Assembly: GCA_044433365.1 (NCBI GenBank)
Contig: JAWXTR010000083.1
Location: 1-14,810 of the forward strand
Direction of reading: 5' to 3'
Source: CAMQVM01 sp044433365
Lineage (GTDB): Bacteria > Bacteroidota > Bacteroidia > Bacteroidales > Rikenellaceae
Length of the DNA: 14,810 nucleotides
Positions 6,319 to 12,664 of the stretch are shown here, piece after piece. Within the stretch, counting starts at the first letter, position 1. Each line of letters begins with the position of its first letter. Position numbers and translations under genes: made by a program. The notes beneath the pieces are model-generated. The model saw only the letters and a list, made by a program, of their open reading frames with translations, did not search any database and was not told where the DNA came from.

Positions 6319-7185
6319 ATGAATAGTGAAAATCCTACAGCAATATTGTTAATGCACTGCCCTGATAGAGAGGGCATAATAGCAATGGCATCGCAGTTTA
6401 TAAATGATAATGGCGGAAATGTTGTAAATCTCGACCAGCATGTTGATAAAGATGAGAGTACGTTTTTTATGCGTATCGAATGGGAGATAAAAAATTTCTC
6501 GATAAAGCGTGAAGATATGCGTGAGGTATTTACTCGACTATTTACCAATCGCCATAATGTCACATTTGATCTATATTTTAGTGATGAAACGCCTCGTATG
6601 GCTATTTTTGTCTCTAAAATGTCGCACTGTCTATACGATTTACTTGCTCGCTACACTGCGAATGAGTGGAAAGTGGAGCTACCTCTAATCATTAGCAACC
6701 ATCCCGATATGGAGTCTGTTGCTAAGCGTTTCGAAATTCCATATTTTCATCTACCAATTTCAAAGGAGACGAAAAAGGAGCAGGAGGCACGTGTTTTAGG
6801 GCTACTCGAAGAGTATAAAATCGACTTTTGTGTATTAGCTCGTTATATGCAGATACTTTCGAGCGATTTAATAGCCCATTATCCTAATAATATCATAAAT
6901 ATTCACCACTCATTTCTTCCAGCGTTTGTTGGGGCAAAGCCGTATCATGCAGCCCATGCTCGTGGTGTAAAGCTAATTGGAGCAACCAGCCACTATGTTA
7001 CATCCGACCTCGATGCAGGACCTATCATTGCGCAGAATATCACCCCAATTACTCACCGTGATTCTGTAGCAACCCTAATTCATAAAGGTAGAGATTTAGA
7101 GAAAATAGTTCTCTCACAAGCGGTAGAGCTTCATATCAACCATAAAATCCTTACTTATAAGAATAAGAGTGTGATTTTTCATTAA
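6319..7185 (+). CDS. purU: Formyltetrahydrofolate deformylase
   Basis: PurU hydrolyses 10-formyl-tetrahydrofolate to tetrahydrofolate and formate in the cytosol, balancing one-carbon pools and supplying formate. The start is set at ATG 6319, giving 288 residues, the usual family size. An in-frame GTG at 6217 would add 34 residues (MRYYFHSFRT and onward) encoded by a palindrome and a family-A repeat. Residues 8-85 form an ACT domain beginning AILLMHCPDREGI. The formyltransferase domain follows from about 92 (MAIFVSKMSHCLYDLL). The catalytic Asn-x-His is N194-I195-H196 within NIHHSFLPAF, and the catalytic Asp is D232 in DLDAGPII. All key residues are present. The gene is separated from mutS2 by nearly 500 bp, so it is probably transcribed alone. 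Its stop codon (TAA 7183-7185) lies within the end of a family-B repeat. Confidence 0.93.
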   Translation: MNSENPTAILLMHCPDREGIIAMASQFINDNGGNVVNLDQHVDKDESTFFMRIEWEIKNFSIKREDMREVFTRLFTNRHNVTFDLYFSDETPRMAIFVSKMSHCLYDLLARYTANEWKVELPLIISNHPDMESVAKRFEIPYFHLPISKETKKEQEARVLGLLEEYKIDFCVLARYMQILSSDLIAHYPNNIINIHHSFLPAFVGAKPYHAAHARGVKLIGATSHYVTSDLDAGPIIAQNITPITHRDSVATLIHKGRDLEKIVLSQAVELHINHKILTYKNKSVIFH

Positions 7186-7390
7186 TAATGCCAATAAAGG
7201 GCATGAAAAACCTTCTTCCGCTTTTTGCAAGCGGAGCGAAGCCGTGAGTGAAAACGAACGATTTTTGCCAGCCCTTTGGGCGTGCTTTTTCTAAAAAAGC
7301 ATTAATAAAAGTTATTTTTTTACAACTTTGATTGCAAAAATAGCTCAAAATAGCTCAAAAATCTCAAACATTTATTCGCATTAATAATTA
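7181..7390 (-). repeat. Family-B repeat, right copy (inverted partner)
   Basis: On the minus strand this reads as the element at 3121-3319: AATGCGAATAAA, a TATTTTTG box, GTTGTAAAAAAATAACTTTT, a GCCCAAAGGGC hairpin, ACTCACGGCTTCGCTCCGCT, CCGCTTGCAAAAAGCGG, and CCTTTATTGGCATTA at the end. It differs by an 11-bp duplication (GAGCTATTTT plus one base) and scattered substitutions. Its inner end overlaps the purU stop codon. Together the two copies flank mutS2-purU as inverted repeats. Confidence 0.85.
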
Positions 7391-7427
7391 CACAATTAGA
7401 ATTTAAAGACAATTTTCAGGGAAATGG

Positions 7428-7458
7428 TTTGATTTTATAATAAAAATTTGTATTTTTG
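7428..7458 (+). promoter_or_regulatory. Bacteroidota promoter for bglX
   Basis: TTTG at 7428-7431, exactly 19 bp, then TATTTTTG at 7451-7458: a full match to the TTTG-N19-TAnnTTTG consensus. The predicted transcription start near 7465 gives a leader of about 55 nt before ATG 7519. The promoter begins about 40 bp beyond the family-B repeat, so it is not part of that element. Confidence 0.8.
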
Positions 7459-7518
7459 TTGTAATGATTTATTATTCGATGATATAATTCATAAATTCAA
7501 CCCCTAAAATTATAAAGA

Positions 7519-9672
7519 ATGAAAACCACGATTTTTAATTTTCTAAAAGGATTTATACTACTTTTATCACTAACTTTTTCATCTGCATTACAAGCAAAAG
7601 AGGACAGTGCAGCAATTGAGAAAAAAATCCAAACTCTCCTTAAAAAGATGACTATCGAAGAGAAAGTTGGGCAGCTTTTGCAGCCATATCTTACAAATGA
7701 GAGTATCGACTCGATAGAAAATGCTATTAAAAATGGTAGGGTGGGTTCGCTTTTAACTACTAAAAGGCTTGTTTCTGACCCAAATGAGAGAAACAGAATC
7801 CAAAAAATAGCTATTGATGAGAGTCGTTTAGGTATTCCGCTCTTCTTCGGTTTCGACGTAATTCATGGCTTTCGAACACTATTCCCAAATCCACTAGGTA
7901 TGGCATCCTCTTGGGATGATGATTTGATTTCGCAAACTGCTGCTGTCTCCGCTAAAGAGGCTCGTACTTGGGGTATTGATATGGTATTTAGTCCTATGGT
8001 TGATGTTGCTCGTGATCCTCGTTGGGGGCGTATTTCAGAGTGTGCTGGCGAAGATGTACTCTTAAATTCTAGGGTTGCAACTGCTCTTATTAAGGGTTAT
8101 CAAGGCGATGATATGAGCCAAAGCGATAAAGTTGCAGCATGTATAAAGCATTTTGTGGGCGGTTCAACCTGTCTTGGTGGTAGAGATAAGAGCTTTAACG
8201 AGATTTCTCGTCGCTCGCTACACGATACTTATCTTCCTCCGTTTAAGGCGGCTGTAGATGCTGGATGTATGTCGATAATGGTCACTTTTAACGATATTTC
8301 AGGTATTCCAATTGCAATCGACCACTACGCTATGACTCAAGTTGTTAAAGAGCAGTGGGGTTTTCAAGGTATTCATCTAAGTGATTGGGATGTTGTCGTT
8401 GAACTTCAAAATCATGGTGTTGCATCGAGCGAAAAAGAGGCTGCTGAGCTATCTTTCAATGCTGGTATGGATGTTGAGATGAAAAGCGGTTGTTTCGATA
8501 ATATCGACCAACTGGTAAAAGAGAAAAAGGTGGATATGAAGCGTTTGGATGATGCTGTAGCTAGAGTTTTAAGAATAAAATTTATGCTAGGGCTTTTCGA
8601 AAATCCCTATGTTGATGCTGAGCTTGGACATCAATCGCAATTGACCGATGAAAATAGAGCACTTGCAAGAAAAGCTGCTGCTGAGTCGATGATTCTTCTT
8701 AAAAATGATGGTGTATTACCATTAGATGCTAAAACAACCCAAATTTCGGTAGTTGGACCTATGGCTCATAATCGTGATTTGTTGGGTTATTGGTTAGGTG
8801 ATAGTGACTATAAAGATGTTGTAACTATTTATGATGGCATCAAAAATAATGCTCCTAAAAATGTAGCTGTAGATTCTGGAACTAGCCGTAGTCGCTGGAG
8901 TCAAACCACTATTGTGTGTGTGGGCGAAAGAGGTCTTAATTTTGGAGAGTCTCGCAATCGTCATGAGATAGAGCTATCACCATCTCAAGTGGAGTATATT
9001 AAAGAGATGAAAAAAATCTCTACAAAACTTATTGTTTTAGTTGCTAGTGGCACACCCCTAGTTTTAACTCCTATTGTAGATATAGCCGATGCAATTGTTC
9101 AGGTGTGGCACCCTGGAACTGAGGCTGGAAATGCAGTAGCTGATGTGCTTTTCGGAAAGGTTAATCCATCGGGTAAAACTACTTGCTCGTTTGTTAAAGC
9201 TACTGGTCAGATTCCTATTTTCTATTCTGATAGATTGACTGGTCGCCCACGAGTTAATACCTATGTAGATATAGATTCAAATCCACTATTTCCATTTGGT
9301 TATGGTCTTAGCTACACCACTTTCGATTACTCAAACTTTAAATTATCAGATAGTTCAATGCCTTTAAATGGTGGAAAAATTATAGCCTCGGTAACTGTAA
9401 CAAATAGTGGTAAAGTTAAAGGCAAAGAGGTAGTCCAACTCTATATTCACGACAAAATATCTACAGTAACGCAGCCTAAAAAACGCCTTATCGACTACAA
9501 AAAAGTTGAAATCAATCCTTGTGAAAGCAAAGAGGTTGTATTTGAGGTTACACCTGAGCAGTTAACTCTATTTGATGCCGATTGCAAAGAGGTTACAGAA
9601 AAAGGCGAATTTGATATTTGGGTAGGAGGTAGTAGCGAATCGTTGCTTTCGTCGCTATTTGAAGTGAGATAA
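7519..9672 (+). CDS. bglX: Secreted GH3 beta-glucosidase
   Basis: The enzyme removes terminal beta-D-glucosyl (or related) units from oligosaccharides, probably in the periplasm. Residues 1-26 are a Sec signal peptide (basic start, leucine-rich core, cleavage after SALQA); there is no lipobox cysteine. The GH3 N-domain contains FGFDVIHGFRTLFPNPLG (111-128), DPRWGR (166-171), KHF (210-212) and GIHLSDW, in which D289 is the expected nucleophile. The second domain holds VGERGLNFGES, with E477 a candidate acid/base. FPFGYGLSYTTFDYS leads into a C-terminal fibronectin-III-like domain (KEVVQLYIHD onwards). At 717 residues it is a little short for BglX-type proteins. The shortening seems to lie between IYDGIKNN and TTIVCVGER, where most relatives have a longer helix-rich segment. 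It has its own promoter. Substrate preference cannot be read from sequence. Confidence 0.9.
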   Translation: MKTTIFNFLKGFILLLSLTFSSALQAKEDSAAIEKKIQTLLKKMTIEEKVGQLLQPYLTNESIDSIENAIKNGRVGSLLTTKRLVSDPNERNRIQKIAIDESRLGIPLFFGFDVIHGFRTLFPNPLGMASSWDDDLISQTAAVSAKEARTWGIDMVFSPMVDVARDPRWGRISECAGEDVLLNSRVATALIKGYQGDDMSQSDKVAACIKHFVGGSTCLGGRDKSFNEISRRSLHDTYLPPFKAAVDAGCMSIMVTFNDISGIPIAIDHYAMTQVVKEQWGFQGIHLSDWDVVVELQNHGVASSEKEAAELSFNAGMDVEMKSGCFDNIDQLVKEKKVDMKRLDDAVARVLRIKFMLGLFENPYVDAELGHQSQLTDENRALARKAAAESMILLKNDGVLPLDAKTTQISVVGPMAHNRDLLGYWLGDSDYKDVVTIYDGIKNNAPKNVAVDSGTSRSRWSQTTIVCVGERGLNFGESRNRHEIELSPSQVEYIKEMKKISTKLIVLVASGTPLVLTPIVDIADAIVQVWHPGTEAGNAVADVLFGKVNPSGKTTCSFVKATGQIPIFYSDRLTGRPRVNTYVDIDSNPLFPFGYGLSYTTFDYSNFKLSDSSMPLNGGKIIASVTVTNSGKVKGKEVVQLYIHDKISTVTQPKKRLIDYKKVEINPCESKEVVFEVTPEQLTLFDADCKEVTEKGEFDIWVGGSSESLLSSLFEVR

Positions 9673-9723
9673 TATTCTCATCACCAACCAATATGCAGCT
9701 ATACAATCTGTTTCATATAGGTG

Positions 9724-9749
9724 TATTCGCAAAACCTCTTTTGCGGATA
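9724..9749. terminator. Hairpin 1 after bglX
   Basis: TATTCGCAAAA (9724-9734) pairs with TTTTGCGGATA (9739-9749), 11 bp with one G-T wobble and loop CCTC. No T-tract follows. It is the first of a run of hairpins between the convergent bglX and glgB genes. Confidence 0.5.
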
Positions 9750-9754
9750 TGCCT

Positions 9755-9777
9755 CACAATTTTCTTTGAAAATTGTG
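9755..9777. terminator. Hairpin 2, 10-bp stem
   Basis: CACAATTTTC pairs perfectly with GAAAATTGTG across a TTT loop. It is A/T-rich in the centre and lacks a flanking T-tract. Confidence 0.5.
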
Positions 9778-9809
9778 CGCTCAGTGGTCTCGAAGAGCCA
9801 CTGAAAGCG
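9778..9809. terminator. Hairpin 3, bulged stem
   Basis: CGCTCAGTGG-T-CTC pairs with GAG-CCACTGAAAGCG around a GAA loop, with a single-base bulge and a small asymmetry near the base. It is followed by GTTTTTATTC, so it could terminate transcription from bglX. Confidence 0.5.
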
Positions 9810-9819
9810 TGTTTTTATT

Positions 9820-9838
9820 CACTTTTTCTTAAAAAGTG
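9820..9838. terminator. Hairpin 4, 8-bp stem
   Basis: CACTTTTT (9820-9827) pairs with AAAAAGTG (9831-9838) with loop CTT. The T-run in the left arm would serve as a terminator tail for hairpin 3 on the plus strand. Confidence 0.4.
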
Positions 9839-9854
9839 TTAAATATAGTTTTTT

Positions 9855-9898
9855 AATTACCTCCATTTTTGCACAAAAGTGCAAAAATGGAGGTAATT
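9855..9898. terminator. Perfect 20-bp hairpin, likely bidirectional terminator
   Basis: The arm 9855-9874 (AATTACCTCCATTTTTGCAC) is the exact reverse complement of 9879-9898, with an AAAA loop. On the plus strand the T-run TTTTTT precedes it. The perfect symmetry suits termination from both convergent genes, but the length also fits a recent small palindromic element. Confidence 0.6.
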
Positions 9899-9950
9899 TA
9901 GAGGTGTTTCAGATACATAACTAATTATAAATTAATCGATAGTGGTTTTA

Positions 9951-9976
9951 CGAATGACCCCATATAGGGTTATTCG
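9951..9976. repeat. Hairpin 6, 10-bp stem
   Basis: CGAATGACCC pairs with GGGTTATTCG (one G-U wobble on the plus strand) around CATATA. The TTATTCGCAAAA beyond it echoes TATTCGCAAAA of hairpin 1. Confidence 0.45.
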
Positions 9977-10007
9977 CAAAATTGTTGGAAATTACATATG
10001 TTTGTTT

Positions 10008-10063
10008 GTAGACGATGGATCTCAACGTCTTTATTTGTAGACATTGAGACCCATCGTCTCTAC
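10008..10063. repeat. Imperfect GTAGACG-type palindrome
   Basis: The arm 10008-10030 (GTAGACGATGGATCTCAACG and on) pairs with 10039-10063 (ending CATCGTCTCTAC) with a 2-base indel and two mismatches; loop TTATTTGT. Its outer sequence GTAG(AG)ACG resembles the GTAGAGACG arms of the family-C element, suggesting a related dispersed palindrome. Confidence 0.55.
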
Positions 10064-10080
10064 GGAGTTCGGATAATAAT

Positions 10081-10125
10081 AGGGGAGTTCTAAATTCTGA
10101 ATTTTGAGAGATTTTAGAAATTCCC
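10081..10125 (+). repeat. Family-A repeat, short complete form
   Basis: AGGGGAGTTCTAAATTCTGA, TTTTGAGAGA, then TTTTAGAAATTCCC form a 45-bp imperfect palindrome. It equals the left end of the long form at 2786 joined directly to its right end, without the central hairpin. It lies 5 bp from the glgB stop codon, so it may also terminate glgB on the minus strand. Confidence 0.75.
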
Positions 10126-10130
10126 AATAA

Positions 10131-12161
10131 TTATTTATCCAAAACCAAAGCGATACAGCTACGGCTAACGTTATAAATATCGATATAACTTCTAACCTCA
10201 CCATCCTGACACTCCTTATCATAGCTAAAGAACTCACTATCCGGCTCAATGCGTCCAAAACCGCCAAGCTCTTCGGAGTCACTATTCAAGATAATCTTGT
10301 ATTTACCCACTTCTGGCACAGGAAGAGTATAGTTTTCAATAGAATTTTCACCACTCCAATTAAACACAAACAAAACCTTACCTAATGAATATACCATAGT
10401 CTTATTTAGCTCATCCATTTGGTAGATATAAGGATATGAATCATCTAAAAGCTCATACTCCTTAGCAAGTGCAATCATCTCTTTATCAAAATCTTCAAGA
10501 TAATGGTAGCGAAGCAGATTATCTTTTGTTAGCGACCATTGACGACGAGCATTATCGTAGCTATAGCCATTTCCTTCACGTGGGAAGTCTATCCACTCTG
10601 GGTGACCAAACTCATTACCCATAAATGTTAAGTAGCCTTGACCTGCAGTGGTTAGCGTGAATAGTCGTATCATTTTATGAAGTGCAATACCTCTATCTAC
10701 AATTATATTTTCACAAAGTTTCGACATACTCCAATACATCTCCTTATCCATAAGGCGGAAAGCGATTGTTTTGTCGCCCACCATCGCTTGGTCGTGCGAC
10801 TCGGCATAGGCTATAGTCTTTACGTAAGGTAGGCGGTTGGTCATCTGGTTCCACATTCTCCAAATATTCCAATCCTCATCACGTACATCTTCAAGATACT
10901 CTATCCAAAAATCGGGAATAGCCATACCTAATCTAAAATCAAAACCTACACCCCCATCATCTGATGGAACTGTCATACCTGGCATGCCGCTAACATCCTC
11001 GGCAATAGTTATTGCATTAGGATTAATCTCATGTATTAACTCATTTGCAAGAGCTAGATAGCAAATTGCATCCTCATTGACACCCTCATTAAAATAACAA
11101 TCACGACCTTCAAAATCAATATATCCGTGGTGGAAATAAATCATAGAGGTTACTCCGTCGAATCTAAATCCATCGACATGATACTCTTCCATCCAATATT
11201 TTATGTTTGAAAGCAAGAAATGCTCTACTCCTGGACGTGCATAGTCAAAGTTTTTAGAGTCCCAGTATGGTTGGTTTCCTCTCTCACCCTCAGGTGAGTA
11301 GTGGTGTGACGAACCATCAAGCTCATTTAATCCTTCATTAAAATTTTTAACATAGTGAGAGTGTACGAGGTCTAAAATTACTGAGATTCCAAGCTCATGC
11401 GCTCTATTTACAAGCTCTTTAAACTCCTCTGGCGAACCGTAGCGAGAGGATGGAGCAAAAAAGTTTGAAACATGATAACCAAAACTACCATAATATGGAT
11501 GTTCGGCAATAGCCATAAGCTGAATAGAGTTGTAGCCAAGCTCTTTTACACGAGGTAGAATATCACGGGTAAATTTACGATACAATCCCACACGTGGCTG
11601 CTCTTGCGCCATGCCTACGTGTGCTTCATATATAAGTGGATGCTCTGTAGATTGAGGTTTAAAATCTGCATCTGTCCATTTAAACTCTTTTGTAGGTTTC
11701 CAAATTTGAGATGTATAGTTGTGTGTCTCTACGTCCTCGATTACACGACGAGAATAGGCAGAAAGACGCTCATTAAATCCATTTTCACCATGAATATAAA
11801 GCTTGTAGAGGCTTTCGTGAGTAAGACGATCGCCAAAATCTTCGTCCGAGAAAAACATCTCCCAATCTTCACCTATTTTCGTTAATCTATATTCTGTATG
11901 ATTCCAATTATTAAAATCACCAAAAATAAATACATCTTTAGCCGCAGGGAGCCACTCTCTAAACCACCAACCTTTTTTGATTGGATCGTAGTTAAAACCG
12001 TAATAAATATAGCCATTTGCATAATCTGAGAGCGAACCACAACCCTTTTCTATCTCCTCCTTCCTATATTTATATTTATTGTAGCGATTCTCTATCGACC
12101 AAGACGACTCTTTTAGCCAATCGTCGAGAGTTAAAATCTTTAACACGTTTTCTGCTTCCAT
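10131..12161 (-). CDS. glgB: 1,4-alpha-glucan (glycogen) branching enzyme
   Basis: GlgB cuts alpha-1,4-glucan chains and rejoins them as alpha-1,6 branches during glycogen synthesis in the cytosol. The 676-residue protein matches the eukaryote-like GH13_8 type found in Bacteroidota. Residues about 62-150 are a CBM48 domain (GWWFREWLPAAKDVFIFGDF). The GH13 barrel has region I DLVHSH (264-269), region II GFRFDGVTSM with nucleophile D335, region III AEDVSG with acid/base E388, and region IV AESHD with D457 as transition-state stabiliser. A C-terminal all-beta domain ends in SCIALVLDK. All catalytic residues are present. ATG at 12161 (minus) gives the normal N-terminus; the leader is AT-rich with no clear Shine-Dalgarno. 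It converges on bglX and diverges from the POT transporter. No other glycogen gene is in the window. Confidence 0.95.
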   Translation of the reverse strand: MEAENVLKILTLDDWLKESSWSIENRYNKYKYRKEEIEKGCGSLSDYANGYIYYGFNYDPIKKGWWFREWLPAAKDVFIFGDFNNWNHTEYRLTKIGEDWEMFFSDEDFGDRLTHESLYKLYIHGENGFNERLSAYSRRVIEDVETHNYTSQIWKPTKEFKWTDADFKPQSTEHPLIYEAHVGMAQEQPRVGLYRKFTRDILPRVKELGYNSIQLMAIAEHPYYGSFGYHVSNFFAPSSRYGSPEEFKELVNRAHELGISVILDLVHSHYVKNFNEGLNELDGSSHHYSPEGERGNQPYWDSKNFDYARPGVEHFLLSNIKYWMEEYHVDGFRFDGVTSMIYFHHGYIDFEGRDCYFNEGVNEDAICYLALANELIHEINPNAITIAEDVSGMPGMTVPSDDGGVGFDFRLGMAIPDFWIEYLEDVRDEDWNIWRMWNQMTNRLPYVKTIAYAESHDQAMVGDKTIAFRLMDKEMYWSMSKLCENIIVDRGIALHKMIRLFTLTTAGQGYLTFMGNEFGHPEWIDFPREGNGYSYDNARRQWSLTKDNLLRYHYLEDFDKEMIALAKEYELLDDSYPYIYQMDELNKTMVYSLGKVLFVFNWSGENSIENYTLPVPEVGKYKIILNSDSEELGGFGRIEPDSEFFSYDKECQDGEVRSYIDIYNVSRSCIALVLDK

Positions 12162-12393
12162 AATATTACGTTTTAATATTTATATTAGACTTAAGTAGTG
12201 TAAAACAATTATTGCCATATTTTTAACAGCACTCTTGGAGCGATATTTTTTACTATTAAATCTCAATGTAGAATAACTATATTTTCAATTCAATAGCAAA
12301 AAATCTCATATCCAATAGCACTATTAAAAACACACCAATAATTATTATACCCTACTTATGTTCTCTAAAAAAATTATAAAATATTCCTATCAC

Positions 12394-12428
12394 ATTTTAC
12401 TGCTATTTTTGTTAAGGTGCAGTAAAAT
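12394..12428. promoter_or_regulatory. 10-bp palindrome enclosing a -7-like box
   Basis: ATTTTACTGC (12394-12403) and GCAGTAAAAT (12419-12428) are exact inverted repeats. The 15-bp spacer contains TATTTTTG (12404-12411), which matches the Bacteroidota -7 consensus on the plus strand. No good -33 box is found. It could be a repressor-binding site over a secondary promoter. Confidence 0.4.
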
Positions 12429-12460
12429 CATAATAAAAGAGCATTTATTGAGCTTTAGAG

Positions 12461-12492
12461 TTTATAAAATTAGAAATATTTTATTACATTTG
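12461..12492 (+). promoter_or_regulatory. Promoter for the POT transporter gene
   Basis: TTTA at 12461-12464, 20 bp, then TACATTTG at 12485-12492 fits TTTG-N19-21-TAnnTTTG with one mismatch in -33. The predicted start near 12499 gives a leader of about 165 nt, long enough for regulation, although I see no recognisable riboswitch fold. Confidence 0.55.
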
Positions 12493-12664
12493 CAAATATT
12501 ATTTGGAAATATTGTAATTTTATGTTAAAAAGTGTTATTTTTAGCTCAATTTGTGAAATAATTTACAATTTTGGAGTAAAATCGACTAAATTAAATTTAT
12601 TTTTTGCAATATTTTATAAAAAATTTTGATTAAGCAAATTATTAATCATTAAAATATTTAAATT

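Larger units (their letters stand above)
12162..12664. other. Divergent intergenic region, about 500 bp
   Basis: This very AT-rich DNA separates glgB (minus) from the POT transporter (plus). It holds the candidate POT promoter at 12461-12492 and a palindrome at 12394-12428. I could not find a good minus-strand TAnnTTTG promoter for glgB, and no small gene or family A, B or C repeat is visible. Confidence 0.5.

Noticed and set aside
7151..7348. Minus-strand open frame with ARPKGWQKSFVFTHGF, matched in frame in the left family-B copy
   Set aside because: The peptide similarity follows from nucleotide identity of the repeat. It covers hairpins and repeat ends, overlaps purU, and matches no protein family I know. 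I treat it as repeat DNA rather than a gene.
11604..11885. Plus-strand open frames inside glgB, and similar frames opposite mutS2 and purU
   Set aside because: They lie wholly within strongly supported genes on the other strand and show no domain or promoter.
12493..12664. Riboswitch in the transporter leader
   Set aside because: The roughly 165-nt leader is very AT-rich and shows no conserved core or stable multi-stem fold that I can recognise.
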